A DNA stretch of 64,000 bases from Allacma fusca (taxonomy: Eukaryota > Arthropoda > Collembola > Symphypleona > Sminthuridae): the NCBI GenBank assembly GCA_947179485.1, contig OX359245.1:26089067-26153066 (forward strand), read 5' to 3'. Below, one piece after another: positions 42,260-53,398 of this stretch. The position numbers and the translations under genes were made by a program. Within the stretch, counting starts at the first letter, position 1; each line of letters opens with the position of its first letter. Below the pieces are notes generated by a model that ran no database searches, was not told the DNA's origin, and was given only the letters and a program-made list of their open reading frames with translations.

Positions 42260-42386
42260 ACCTGTAAACGTCCTAACTTTTTCTTGATGGGCTGAAAAAT
42301 GCTAAGGCGTTTCGTAGAGTTTGGTTTTATGAATTTATTTTGACGGTTGTGAGAGTTCTTCTGTCAAATTTAATCCTGAACACCTT

Positions 42387-42860
42387 CTTAAAACTTATGC
42401 CAAATTTCAACTTAAACCGTTTCCTAAAATTTTGCCTTGTATGCCTATGCTATTTTAATTCTATTTTTTAAACTTAATTGTGCCAATTGGTGATGATAAC
42501 TTGGAAAAGAAATTTTCTGTGCTTATACCCTAAGTGTTCAATCCCTGAACGTCCCTAACCTTAGCTGTGAATCGTCTTAAAACTTAATCTCTGTAATCCT
42601 AACGTTTCCAATGAGTACCTCCTGGTGTTACCACCTGAATTTCCTTAAAACCTAAACTTTTCTAAACTTACTTTCCTTTAAAACTTAATCCTTTTAAACC
42701 TAGACTGTCGTAAACTTACTTTCTTTAGACTTAAACTCCTTAAGACCTATTCCCCTTAAAACTTAGTGTCCTTTAAAACTTAAACTTCCCTAAACTTAGT
42801 CTCCTTAATCCTATCCTCCTTAAAACTTAGCGCTCTTTAACTTACTCACCTTAAAGTTTA
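42387..42860 (-). repeat. Degenerate array of TAAGTTTTAAGG-like units in the leader
   Basis: About eleven copies of a unit reading CCTTAAAACTTA on the plus strand (for example at 42387, about 42587, 42648, 42763 and 42819), separated by short T/C-rich spacers. It ends about 130 bp upstream of the Gag start. Confidence 0.65.
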
Positions 42861-42938
42861 ACCGTTTTACAATAACTTATTTGCAATGGCTAGTTGCGTC
42901 TAACTCCTTAAATTATCAGTCTTTGTCAATCAACACTC

Positions 42939-44690
42939 CTCACATTCGGGCCGGTGTTGCCTAAATTCCCTAAATACTCCTGTAATGATTCCCAGAATTA
43001 ATAAGGACTGTATTCCTCGCTACTAATTACCCTTCTGCCCCAAAGGATATGTTTCGCGTCCTAATTCGTACCTAAGAACTTCCTTGAACCGATCCTACCA
43101 TCAGCAAGGCTTGTATCTGTTGTTAGACAGCAAAAACTGAAAGCACCAGAATTTACTGAATTCCTATCCCTATAACCAACTCTCAAAAACCATGAGCCTG
43201 TGGTTTCTTATGCCAATTCTCTCTACTCTAGCAAAATCCTTCGAGAATGGCTAATCTTATGATACACTCAAAACCATGAGTCATCTATGGAAGAAGTAAT
43301 AAATATGAAAGTCCCTATGTATGGCCATAGCTGGAAACCGCATACATAGATTTTAAAGTGAACATCCGTGCTTTGGAATGTCCCCTGTTATCCTATCCAC
43401 TAAACCATGGACCTCCTTACTAGTAATAGTCATTGCTGTTACCTATCCGCTAGCTCGGGCACATTACAAACATATACCTATATCGGTGCGTCAATCATAG
43501 CCTCTCCGATTACCTCTAGTAGGTCACAGGCTTATCGGTACTTTTGTCGGCACTCCATCCGATCACCTCCGTGCTTGGAATGACTCGAACCCTACTAAAC
43601 CATAAGGTCCCTCATAATCTTCCTAGCCTCTCGGATTCTACGTATACTAAAACTTATACACAACAATGATTCCGCTCACATTTCGGCCCTTGAATCCCTA
43701 AAACTACGTAGATGAGAAATTTTCTTATATGTATGCTTATATACTATGCCAATGTGTCCATGCTCAATGTACCTCGGCCCTTTGGACTAAATTTTGTTCA
43801 AACCTTAATTAAACTGTCCTAATCACCTCGGCGCTCATATTCGGCCCTTCCGGACAAATTTTGTTCACCTTACATACTATAATCTTTAGATGGTCTGATC
43901 TACCTATGCTCTCTAACTGAGCTATATAGGTTTTGATTTGCAAAATGACTAACTGAAATCTGATATGCTCCGTGCTCACATTCGGCCTTCCGGATTGACT
44001 TTTGAAATCCTAATATTTGCCAAAACCATGACAAATTATGTCCTAATTACCCAGCGCACAAAACGGCATTTCTGGTAGAAATGGAAAGATGGAAGAAGAA
44101 AAGATTTTTTGTGAAAAGTTTATGATAGATCCTATTGTTACCCGTGTAAACCTACACATCAGGTAAAGAAAGTAATTTTTAGCGAAAGAGTTTTAATTGG
44201 GTTTTGCCACCTTGCCATGGGGCTCTTAATTACGTAATTTGGAGATAAAGACTTTAAAGACATTCGCGCTCAATGACGGCCCTTCAAATGTACTTATACT
44301 AGAAGGAGAAAAGATGTAGAGAAAGAAGAGAGTGAAAATTATTTTGAGTTACTTACTGAAAAGATAGATCGTATTTTGCTTTAAACTAAGCTTGGAAAGT
44401 GAATTTTGAGAGTCTTGTCTTAATAAAAAATGTCCTAATTAATTGAAAGATTTTAATTGTGTTTTGGGTTCCTATCCCCTAGCCTGGGGTTTCCCAAAAC
44501 TTTAAAAAGTAATTTGAAGAGTTAAAAGAATTTCAACGCTCAGAAACGGCCCTTTTGAAATTAACCTTAAAACTTACGAAGAGAAAGATTACTATTATAC
44601 TGCGCTCAATTAACGTCGGCCCTTCAGCCGGAATAGTACCCTTTACAATACGAACACTGTTTATGCCTCCGCTCACAACGGCACTTAAGG
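42939..44690 (-). repeat. Iterated GGGCCG...TGAGCG leader element, about 10 copies
   Basis: On the minus strand each copy reads (TCCGGAA)GGGCCG, 2-7 variable nt, then TGAGCG or a close variant. Plus-strand starts are 42939, 43672, 43760, 43831, 43972, 44054, 44265, 44537, 44602 and 44669. Copies at 42939, 43672 and 43972 contain the minimal start-stop ATGTGA. Confidence 0.7.
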
Positions 44691-45351
44691 CGTCTAAAAA
44701 GATAGAAGAAGACTTATTTTACTGGAAGAAGCTAATTTTGGTGAAAATTTTGTTATGCACACACACCTACTATGTACTCTGAAAACCACAAAATACATAT
44801 ACATATATGAGCAATTTTCTAATTTAAATATATGATTTGTGTCTAAACTCTGGTTAATTACTCCTGAATATTAGCTACGCCTCGTAACTACATGACAAAA
44901 TTAATATGCTCCTAAACATGAAATTCATGAACCTTAAGGAAAAAAAAAATTTGTATTACCTTATTGGACGTCCTCTTCCCCTAATTTTCCGGTTGGAAAG
45001 AGTCCCAATTTCACTGGTCACTTAAAATAATATTTCAGGCCTAAAAAATAGTTCTTTTTATAGTGCCGCACTAGGACTTCTGAACTGTTGTTTGAATCCG
45101 CGCGTGATGATAATGGCCAAATTTTCTTTCTTGAGGTAACATTGTTGCATGTTATGACTGCCTTTCACGAGAAGTTTCGGGTGGCCCTGGAGAGAAATGA
45201 AACATCACCTCCGTTTCGGACCCCATACTTCCATCCCATGAATTTTTGAAAACTGCGACCGTACTTGCTACAAAGTTGGTCTTTGTTTCAGGGTCATCCG
45301 CAGGTCCCCGACCTACGGATCCTCCGGGTCCTTACCAAAAAAAAACCCGAA

Positions 45352-45369
45352 GGCCTGGCAGAAACACCA
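45352..45369 (-). other. Primer-binding site candidate
   Basis: Immediately inside the 5' LTR, the minus strand starts TGGTGTTTCTGCCAGGCC. TGG pairs with a tRNA CCA end. I could not match it to a specific tRNA. Confidence 0.65.
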
Positions 45370-45952
45370 TGTTACGTGAATGGTATTACCCGGGTATTGA
45401 TGTTGTGTGGGTAATAGTCATGTAGCCTAGGTTCGGGTGTTCCATCCCCTGAATTCCTGGAATCCGATGTTGTTGGAAACGCATGAATAAATGGAACTAT
45501 TGATTCTGTTGTGTAGATTCGTTTATAATTAATTGGGCCAATTTATTGTTCCTAGAACTGATACAATTTGCACTGAACAATTAACATTTAACACAAATAG
45601 AATTTGAAGTCTGAATCTCTTCTTCATGAAATCTCCCGATTTCATGTCGCCCCGTCTGCTACCTTTTGAGCTCCATCCCGGAGGGAATGGACTCTAGGTG
45701 CGGCTCCTCTTGATGTTGCTTGCTTGAAGTCGAGATTAGAACTTGTACTTAATCTACGTGTCTTAATCTAAATCTAATCTTATCCTATTCTTAGTTTATT
45801 GTTTATTAAATAATCTGAATCATTTCCTTTCCTTTACTTATGATTATGTTAGGTCAGCGTTTGGTCTCACGTAGCTTCTGCTTACGACCTTCTAAACTAT
45901 TTGCTGACTTAGATTATGCTTATTCTACTCTATTTATAATATATCCGTAACA
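45370..45952 (-). repeat. 5' LTR of the giant retrotransposon
   Basis: 583 bp, read as identical to 17166-17748. The TATAAATAG candidate promoter on the minus strand is at 45938-45930. AATAAA signals are at 45807-45802, 45800-45795 and 45547-45542. Confidence 0.95.
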
Positions 45953-45956
45953 GTAT
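45953..45956. repeat. Target-site duplication GTAT, right copy
   Basis: Matches 17162-17165. Removing the element and one copy rejoins the CRAL-TRIO A and B flanks. Confidence 0.85.
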
Positions 45957-46100
45957 TACCATTTATAAATCCTATACCTCCGCGTGTTCAGAATTACTAA
46001 GCTTTTGAAAATTTTAAATATACAATGTGAGGAATAATGAGAGGGGATATGTTTATGTTTTTACAATGTCCTATAAAATATAGTGCGCATTAATGCATAG

Positions 46101-46963
46101 TAGGGTTGGTCATATCGTTACCTTTCGAAATATCGTTAATATCGTTATCGTTCACAAAAATAATCCCGATAACGATATGGTAGAACGATAAAAACGATAT
46201 ACAATATAAATTAAAATAATAATGAAAGTAAGCAGTAACAGTACTCAATAAGTATTTAACTTATTAAAAATTACATAAGCAATATAAATAAGCCGAAATA
46301 ATGCTTCAATTTCACTTATTCACTTTTCCAACTGTCTGTTTAACAATTCCTTCTAGTACTCGGACTAATCCAATTCTGAATTGGAAATTTTCGGTTCAGT
46401 TCAATTCAATTCACTAATTTTTCGATTTAAGATGAAACTCAATCAGTTCATAACATTGAATTAAATTGAATCGTTTTCCTTGAATTTATTAAAGTTCAAA
46501 CGATTCATTCTGCCCCAAACATTTCAGCAACAGATTTACCTTTTACAAGCACAGATCCTAAAAGTAAGGATCTGTGCCCTTAGTTTAACTTCCTTCTGTT
46601 GTGCGCTTGGAAAATACTGCTTTCGTGTCTACAAAGCGTATTCTTTAAGTTTATATGCGGAAACCGTTGTTTTCGATTCAGTTCAATTCAAAAATTTGAA
46701 CTGAAATGAAATGAATGAATTTTTACTGAACTGAATTGAACGGTTTTGACCACTCCTTCCGGTTCATATGACACTTTCTAGGACATGAAATACGTCAGAT
46801 GGCCACAATATGCAATTTTTGACTATTCTACCTCCTTAGAACGATATTACGGTAGCCCGATATATCGTGTGAAATATACGAGAATTATCGTAGCATATCG
46901 TTCCTCCAAATTGGACGATATTAACGATAATATCGTATCGTTATATCGTTATGACCAACCCTA
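46101..46963. mobile_element. Non-autonomous hAT-like element 1 (863 bp)
   Basis: Ends TAGGGTTGGTCATA... and ...TGACCAACCCTA are inverted repeats. Both sides carry the 8-bp duplication ATGCATAG (46093-46100 and 46964-46971). An 8-bp duplication with TAGGG-type ends is characteristic of hAT transposons. The subterminal 100 bp on each side are packed with ATCGTTA/ATATCG motifs. The interior has GAACTGAATTGAA-type inverted repeats suggesting a nested MITE, and a central 10-bp palindrome. There is no transposase ORF. It sits at the left edge of CRAL-TRIO unit B. Confidence 0.85.
46549..46577. repeat. Palindrome GCACAGATCC...GGATCTGTGC
   Basis: A perfect 10-bp inverted repeat with a 9-nt spacer, near the centre of hAT-like element 1. 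Confidence 0.8.
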
Positions 46964-47521
46964 ATGCATAGACGTTTTCTATGCAAACTACAGATTATCC
47001 TCACATGTCTTAAAAATTCTCATGATTAAAGCCAAGAGCAAAGTCCGGTTTCAAGCTAAATAAAAAACCGGCTTTCAAAAACGATTGCACGTGTGCAGGT
47101 CAATTTTTCTACTCACAAGTCAATACCTTAAGAAAGGTCATATGTCCTTTATCAGGTCATTAGATTTCCAGAAATGGTGCTCCCTTCCCCATTTCACATT
47201 GACAAAATACCATCAATGAAAATCATGCAGCTATGACGATTTATTCGTTGTATGACATCTATATGTAATTACGTGTGGCAACAAAAAATAAGCCAATATA
47301 TACACGGTAATGAAATGAAGGTAATAAAATAATCAAGCAAGGATAACCATCAAAGTTATGCAAATTTATATTCCTCGAAACTGGTAATGTATTTCAAAAT
47401 TTTCCCGTATTTGTTCGATGGGAAAATTTAATGCTTTGGAGGAAAATTAATTCAGCATCATTTTGTTTCATGTGACCTGATTTCCATAATTTCCCCTAAT
47501 TCTATACTCGTAAATATATAC

Positions 47522-47523
<2 letters not shown>

Positions 47524-47575
<52 letters not shown>
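47524..47575. repeat. (TA)n microsatellite
   Basis: About 26 uninterrupted TA units upstream of CRAL-TRIO copy B. Absent at the equivalent place in copy A. Confidence 0.9.
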
Positions 47576-47577
<2 letters not shown>

Positions 47578-47712
47578 GTACCTAAAGCCTGACTTTGCAG
47601 ATAACTAGTTCTATTCTAACTATTAACTATTTCACAGCTCAACAGAGTTTGTTGACGCTTTGCATAACATACAGATTGCTCGATAGATAAAGTTAGTTCT
47701 ATATCAATGTAG

Positions 47713-47751
47713 TATATATCACTAATAGGTAACATATTTTTAGTTTAGTCT
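47713..47751 (+). promoter_or_regulatory. Core promoter of CRAL-TRIO copy B
   Basis: TATATATC begins 31 nt before TTTAGTCT, the same spacing as in copies A, C and D. Confidence 0.35.
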
Positions 47752-47835
47752 TGAAGTGTTTCTTGTAGCAGAACCACAGTTCCGACTAATCTTCTCGGGA
47801 AGAGGCATAGTTTGCTGACAAATTTTACCCCGAAA

Positions 47836-48992
47836 ATGAGACCAAATAGCAAAGACTCCGTACAATTGCAGCAAAAGGCTGTGGAAGAGGTAATTTACAG
47901 ATTTGACGTTCCATTTTTGGGTCAATGGCCTAACCATGGTTATAGTTTGTATTCATTAAACTATACATTATTTTAATGTCCACAGCTCAGACACATTATC
48001 ACTGGCAAAAACTATCTCGACCAAAACAAACTTGAAAGCAATTCTTTTCTTCTTTCTTCTTCGTTACTTGAAATTCTTTCATATGGATGTTTCCAAGGCG
48101 GAGAAAGCAATTAAAAATTACTGGAAATATTGCAACTCGAAGAAACTTGAGTGCTTTGTTACCGAAATTCCCCAACAAGTACAAAGATATTTTTCAAATA
48201 TACGCAGGAGCGAGGGATCACCAAACCGACCGAGTATTTAATTTTCAACCAACATGGCCACTCTTGATTTGAAGAACTTGATGTTTATAGAAGATGGAAT
48301 AATCAATAATATTTTAAATGTGATTTAAAAATTCAGTAATTCAAATTCAAACATTGGGGGTTGGCTCAAGAACTGAACAACGACTTTGACAAGCAGACGA
48401 ACTAGTTCTTGCAACATTGATCAAACAGATGCACTGGCAGATGGAGACAGAACTTTTAGCGATGGATGCCGATTATGCCGTTATGATCTTGGATTTAAAG
48501 ATATGCCATACACATTCTCATTTTCAAAGCGCTGTTGGTGAAATCCGTTATAAAAAACATATTCTTTATCAGTATCTCTTAATATAAAAATTATAAATTC
48601 AGTTGGTAAAATGTTATTTGACAAATTTCCAGTGCTCAAATTAGTTGTGGACTCAACAAAGGAGCTCATGCCCATATCCCAGATATTGCCCAAACTATTA
48701 TTTTAAATGGTAAAGTATTAAACATCCTTCTTAAAGCAATAATTATGTGATGTTTTGGAATAAATTTAAACTAACAAGCCGTGCTATTTTCAAGCTCCAC
48801 AAAATAATAAAAGTCCTAACTACCGCTGCTCATTCCCTCTTGCGATTCACTCAGGAACAACGAAATCGATGTGTTGTATTCAGCCCTAGTGATGCTGACT
48901 GGAAAGAACAGATTCTAAACTTTGTTCCTGCTAATCAGCTCCGACCGGAATTCGGGGGAACTTTCACTGGCTCTCAAATGGGGTTCGAATGA
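47836..48992 (+). pseudogene. CRAL-TRIO copy B, frameshifted pseudogene
   Basis: Clear relic of all five exons of copy A, and nearly identical to it. Exon 1 is 47836-47889 and exon 2 begins at 47986. Relative to A, exon 2 has a 7-bp insertion in the TTCTTC run near 48045 and an extra C near 48172, and loses an A near 48222. Exon 3 (about 48335-48535) has several single-base deletions (near 48350, 48376, 48404 and 48496). Exon 5 begins with an extra base near 48800. No consistent reading frame survives. The GGT end motif is preserved (RPEFGGTFTG). Decay after a recent duplication is the simplest reading. Confidence 0.85.
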
Positions 48993-49522
48993 AATTAAGG
49001 GAACTAACAGTTTTTTATTCTGAGAGTTTGATTTGTAGACGATGCTACTTTTTGCTGCTACAGCTCACACGGCAAAGACATGCTAAAACTAATTTTAAAA
49101 CTGTTGTAAGACTACTGAAGAAATGTATATTTTAACATACACGGAAACCGTCACGAATCCTGTTCGTCCCCAAACATCAACCAAAGCAATTGTAAAATTT
49201 GCATCCCACCATTTTCTAGTAAAACCTTCGGGAGATTATTCATGTCATTAGATTTTTATTTTCGATACAGGGGGATAGAAACAATCAAAGTCAGGATATT
49301 TGTTTATAGGGAATTAATGGAGTTTTAGAAACCTATTTGACGGGTCGGGAATAGTAGCAATTATACCGTAGTGATGTAATTTTATCATGGATGACCTGGT
49401 CGATAAAAAATATTTTAAGGCAAATGAATCCTAACTAAATTTTGTACAAGCCTGCGTTAACACATTTGTTGTAATAATTTGGTTCCTTAACGAATGTACA
49501 ATTATTTTTGAATGAAATCAAC

Positions 49523-52500
49523 GCGCGGTAGAGTTAAACATTTTATTTTGTTTATACACCTCCACGCAATTACTGCAACTCATTACTGTTTTCAAAATGT
49601 ATAAGCCTATAATCTGTATAATTACTTTGTGACACGAAAGAACGAAATAATAAATAATTTTCAAGAGATGGCGTCCATACAGTTGCATCTAAGAGTTTTC
49701 CAATAGCTTAAAATTATAAACGGTGTTTTTAACAACTCTTTTGAGCAGACATATAGTAAGGAGCCGACGTGTCCAAGTATAATATTTTTACAGCCGAAAT
49801 ACATAATCAATAACTACTGCTCAATACTGAAGCATAATAATTTATTTAAGATTTTATTTTCACAATAATAGTTACTTTTCCGAGAAATACTCAAAATAAA
49901 CAGAACTAGATAGTCCAAACCACTCCAACAGCGGCAGAAAATTAAATCAAGAAATTAATTAATAATTCCGAAAAATACGTACTATAATGTTATCCATGTT
50001 TGGAATACGTGCAAAATAAATTGATAGTCTTAATTAATTTGCGTCCAAGCCTTGCAGAAAATTATATTAAAAATTCCGAATCTTGTAACAGCGGGGCGGA
50101 GACATGGCGAGCGAAATGAGTATGAAAAAGTTACATATGTAATTATTCCACAGCAGGGTACCCTGATTCTTCAATTCTCAAATCAGGGCTTTGAATGAGT
50201 TTAAAAAAGTCATAAATCAGATACGTTTGAGTGCAATTTAACTATTTATATTTGGCTTGTATATGCCGAAGAAATTTGTTGATTCTAGTGTCAAAATTTT
50301 GAATGAGCTTCCTTGTGACAGGAAGTACATTGCTACATACATAGGCAAAATGTACTTGTTTACATTTTCCCTCATGATTTATTATTTTAATTTTAAATAT
50401 AATTTTTTTAATATTTATTATTTTATTCTTCCCTTTATTTCCCTTAAATATCCTTATCCTAAAAGTAAATAAATGCAAAGTTCCTTGCCATATGTACCTG
50501 CCTGTTAATTCCCGGTCCCTCAAAAGTATAAATAGGGCAGCCTTCCCAGCTTTCTCCTCAGAAATGTAATCTGATCCGGTAATTGTAAATCAACACTATA
50601 GAAATGTTCCGTTCAACTGCAGTGTAGATCATTACGAAATTAAACGGTTCGAAATTAAACTTAAAGCCATTTAACATACGGGGTAGAATTTAGGTTCATG
50701 TGTATATACATACATAGTTTTTGTTAGTATTGTGATGGACTTTATAAAAAGTAATGACAAATTTTAGTCTGTTTCCCTAAAATTCTACAAAATAATATTT
50801 TTTGGCAGTTACTTTGATATCAAGATTAAATTTAAGCTCATCAGGTGACCGTAGGTCAGATCAGGACAGTTCTGATCGATCAGGACTTGTGAGCATCCTA
50901 TTCCACAGTGACACAATTGCAAAACACCTGTATTTGGAAAGCATTTTCGAATGTTAATCTTAGGTAAAGCGTATTTTATTACCAGAACCAGAATAAAATT
51001 GTAAGTAATTGCTTCGAAAAACAACGCTGTATTTGTCCAAAATTGTATTGTTCAATGAGATTTATGAAATCCCTTTTACCCTTTACAAGTCACATTCACA
51101 TCAAAAGGCTTTTGCAAGAAATTTAAATCCCAAATTTAGTAAAACATGAAAATTCGTTGTTTTGGACTGTTTGTAGATTAAACACTTCGTGATATCCTAA
51201 GCTTTAAACAGGAGAAGTCAATAATTGATAAATTCTACTGAGGCATTTTGATAATCTATAAAAACTAAGAATTCGTGAAATATAAGCGAGATATCCATAG
51301 ATTTATAAAATGGTCGTAAATATTTCGTCTTTAATAAATTCAAGAGACATTATGAAGATCAGTACAAGAATCTTATCAGCTTTCTGATTTTACCTTTGAA
51401 TTTTTACCTTTTAAAGTTTGCTGTTCCAATCAATGGGGTTCAAAATTGCAAGTGATTGAAAAAACCTTTTCGAAAAAAAAAACGAAAATTCTGTTTTTTA
51501 TGAAGAATAAACTAAATTCCATAATAACGTGCCTAATTTAGCATGTCAATAGTTGTATTGTAGAAGCGCATTCGAAAAATGAGGAAAAAACTGAAAATCC
51601 GTATGACATAATCCCCGTTTACCAGATCAGATTTCAGAAGTTGTTTTGACCCCACGGAGATACTGGGGTTAAATTTTGAAACAAAAGTCTGATATACAAA
51701 ATTCGGGTATTTTCGGAAAATCGGTTCGTTCGGATTTTTTGTCGTTTACTCACCTACTTACATCATAAACTGTCAGCTTTGGTGGTCAAAAGCTGAATTC
51801 CAGTGACACATTCGGAAAACCAATAAAAACAAAAAAATCGGACAATAGTACCCGGGTAAAAACAGATAGTTTAAACTTGTTAATTTAGGCCTCTAGAAGT
51901 CACAGTTTAACCATTGGGGTTAACTTACAAGAAATGCATCAAACCCGGTCAATACCGAAAGTTCTGAATTTTCGCAATTTTTGCACATTGATTCCCCTTT
52001 TTGTCACAAGAACTCAAAAGAACAAGGATTTTCCGGGGTTTGTCCACAGTATATATAATTACTCCTGACTTGATCCAGATTCAAATTAGGGATAATTCAG
52101 TCATAATTGCAAATACTAAATGTTACGCCTTCAATTCCCGTAAAGAAATGAAAACAAAATACTTAAGGTGTTTGACAATGTGACACAATGATATAAGATG
52201 ACCCAATGACCATGTCAACAGTGTTTAGCGATTTGTCCAAATTTAGTTTATCTAGCTAACTTAAAATCTCTAGATAAAGCGGTATACGGAAAAGAGAAAA
52301 GTCAAGAATAATTTGAAAAAATTGGAATTAAAGTTTAAAATTGCTTGATAATTAAGATTGATGCGGCAATAGTGTAGATTTCATTGGGAATCGCTTGAAC
52401 CTTCTACGTATCATCTTCCTAAAAATATAACGCAACGCTTATTTTTTTCTTGTACCTGATTGAGTAAACAATTGATATCATTTTACTTTGGCATGGTACG

Positions 52501-52667
52501 TTCGGCACCGCACCGTAAGCTGTTACTAAAATGAATCCGTAGTATTTTCACACATGATATTTCACTTGATTCCAATTTATTACTTTATAATAAATTGTAC
52601 GCAAACGTTTAATTACAGAAAATACACAAAATACTTTGTTCAGAAATAATCATCTTAAGCAACGAGC
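49523..52667. other. Intergenic region between CRAL-TRIO copies B and C
   Basis: AT-rich with no supported gene. Short open frames (50242-50523 minus, 50809-51024 minus, 52001-52183 plus) show no domains. The stretch at about 51600-52000 may belong to an unidentified repeat but I could not define ends. Confidence 0.5.
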
Positions 52668-53271
52668 TGAGCTTGCGGGAACCACTACCATAAACAAGAC
52701 GAATATGAAATACGATTGGTAATAATTATGTCGTCATATTTTCCGCAGACTACAGCTCATCATCTTACTGTGCCTTAAATATTACTATGATTAAAATCAA
52801 CAGGAAAATTTGTCCTCCACACCAAATAAAATACTGGCCTTAAAATTGCAGGTACAAGAATTCTTGCTTCTGCTCGTTAAGTTTCCAGAGGTTTTGCCGA
52901 CCCCACCAATTCGAAATGACCCGGAAATAATCCAACTATGTAAGTTGACTACATGACAGCAAGATAATTACGTAAGCTGATGTAATCAAAAAATTATCTC
53001 TAAGGCAATAGAAATATGAACATACACTCAGGTAACGTGGGTAACAAAATTATCAGTTGTAAAGAATAACTATCACACTGATGCATGTAGAATATGTAAA
53101 TATTTATATACGGGTTCCTAGAAACTGTTTATCTCACATAGTGAATAAGCTTAGCGTAGTAATATAAAAATATCATGTTGATTTTGTTCGTATATAATAT
53201 TATACCTATATTATAATTATTATATACATTCCTTGAATATAATAAAGATTGGCAGCAGTAGCGTGATGTAG

Positions 53272-53310
53272 TATATAGCACTGTGTTGAATCCTAATTTC
53301 AATTTAGTCT
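53272..53310 (+). promoter_or_regulatory. Core promoter of CRAL-TRIO copy C
   Basis: TATATAG begins 31 nt before TTTAGTCT; the ATG follows 88 nt after this element. The element is shared with the other copies. Confidence 0.45.
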
Positions 53311-53398
53311 ACAATTATAGTTCCTTCTTTTACGGTAGCACAGCTCCGGCAAATTTTCTAGTGAAATATATTTTATTGAAAATTTTTGCCCCCCGAAA

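Larger units (their letters stand above)
42260..45351 (-). other. Leader (5' UTR) of the giant retrotransposon
   Basis: 3.1 kb between the PBS and the Gag ATG with no long ORF. It contains two families of iterated short elements, annotated separately. Its length and organisation suggest RNA-level functions (packaging, translation control, splicing), which are inferred. Confidence 0.7.
17166..45952 (-). mobile_element. Giant Ty3/gypsy-order LTR retrotransposon, 28,787 bp
   Basis: The element is bounded by two direct 583-bp LTRs that I read as identical, each with TGTTACG...CGTAACA ends, and flanked by GTAT duplications. On the minus strand it runs: 5' LTR, PBS-like sequence, 3.1-kb leader, Gag, Pol (PR-RT-RH-INT, Ty3/gypsy order), accessory micro-ORFs within the Pol tail, ORF3, a small membrane protein, a 2.7-kb 3' region, polypurine tract and 3' LTR. 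All four large ORFs are free of stops, which together with the matching LTRs suggests a recent and possibly active copy. Ordinary gypsy elements are 5-10 kb. Known giants of similar scale are the planarian Burro and plant Ogre elements. Relationship to either is untested. Confidence 0.93.

Noticed and set aside
43800..44700. CRISPR-like or satellite array in the retrotransposon leader
   Set aside because: Repeat spacing is irregular (65-730 bp) and the units are degenerate; it is an iterated leader motif in an animal retrotransposon, not a CRISPR array.
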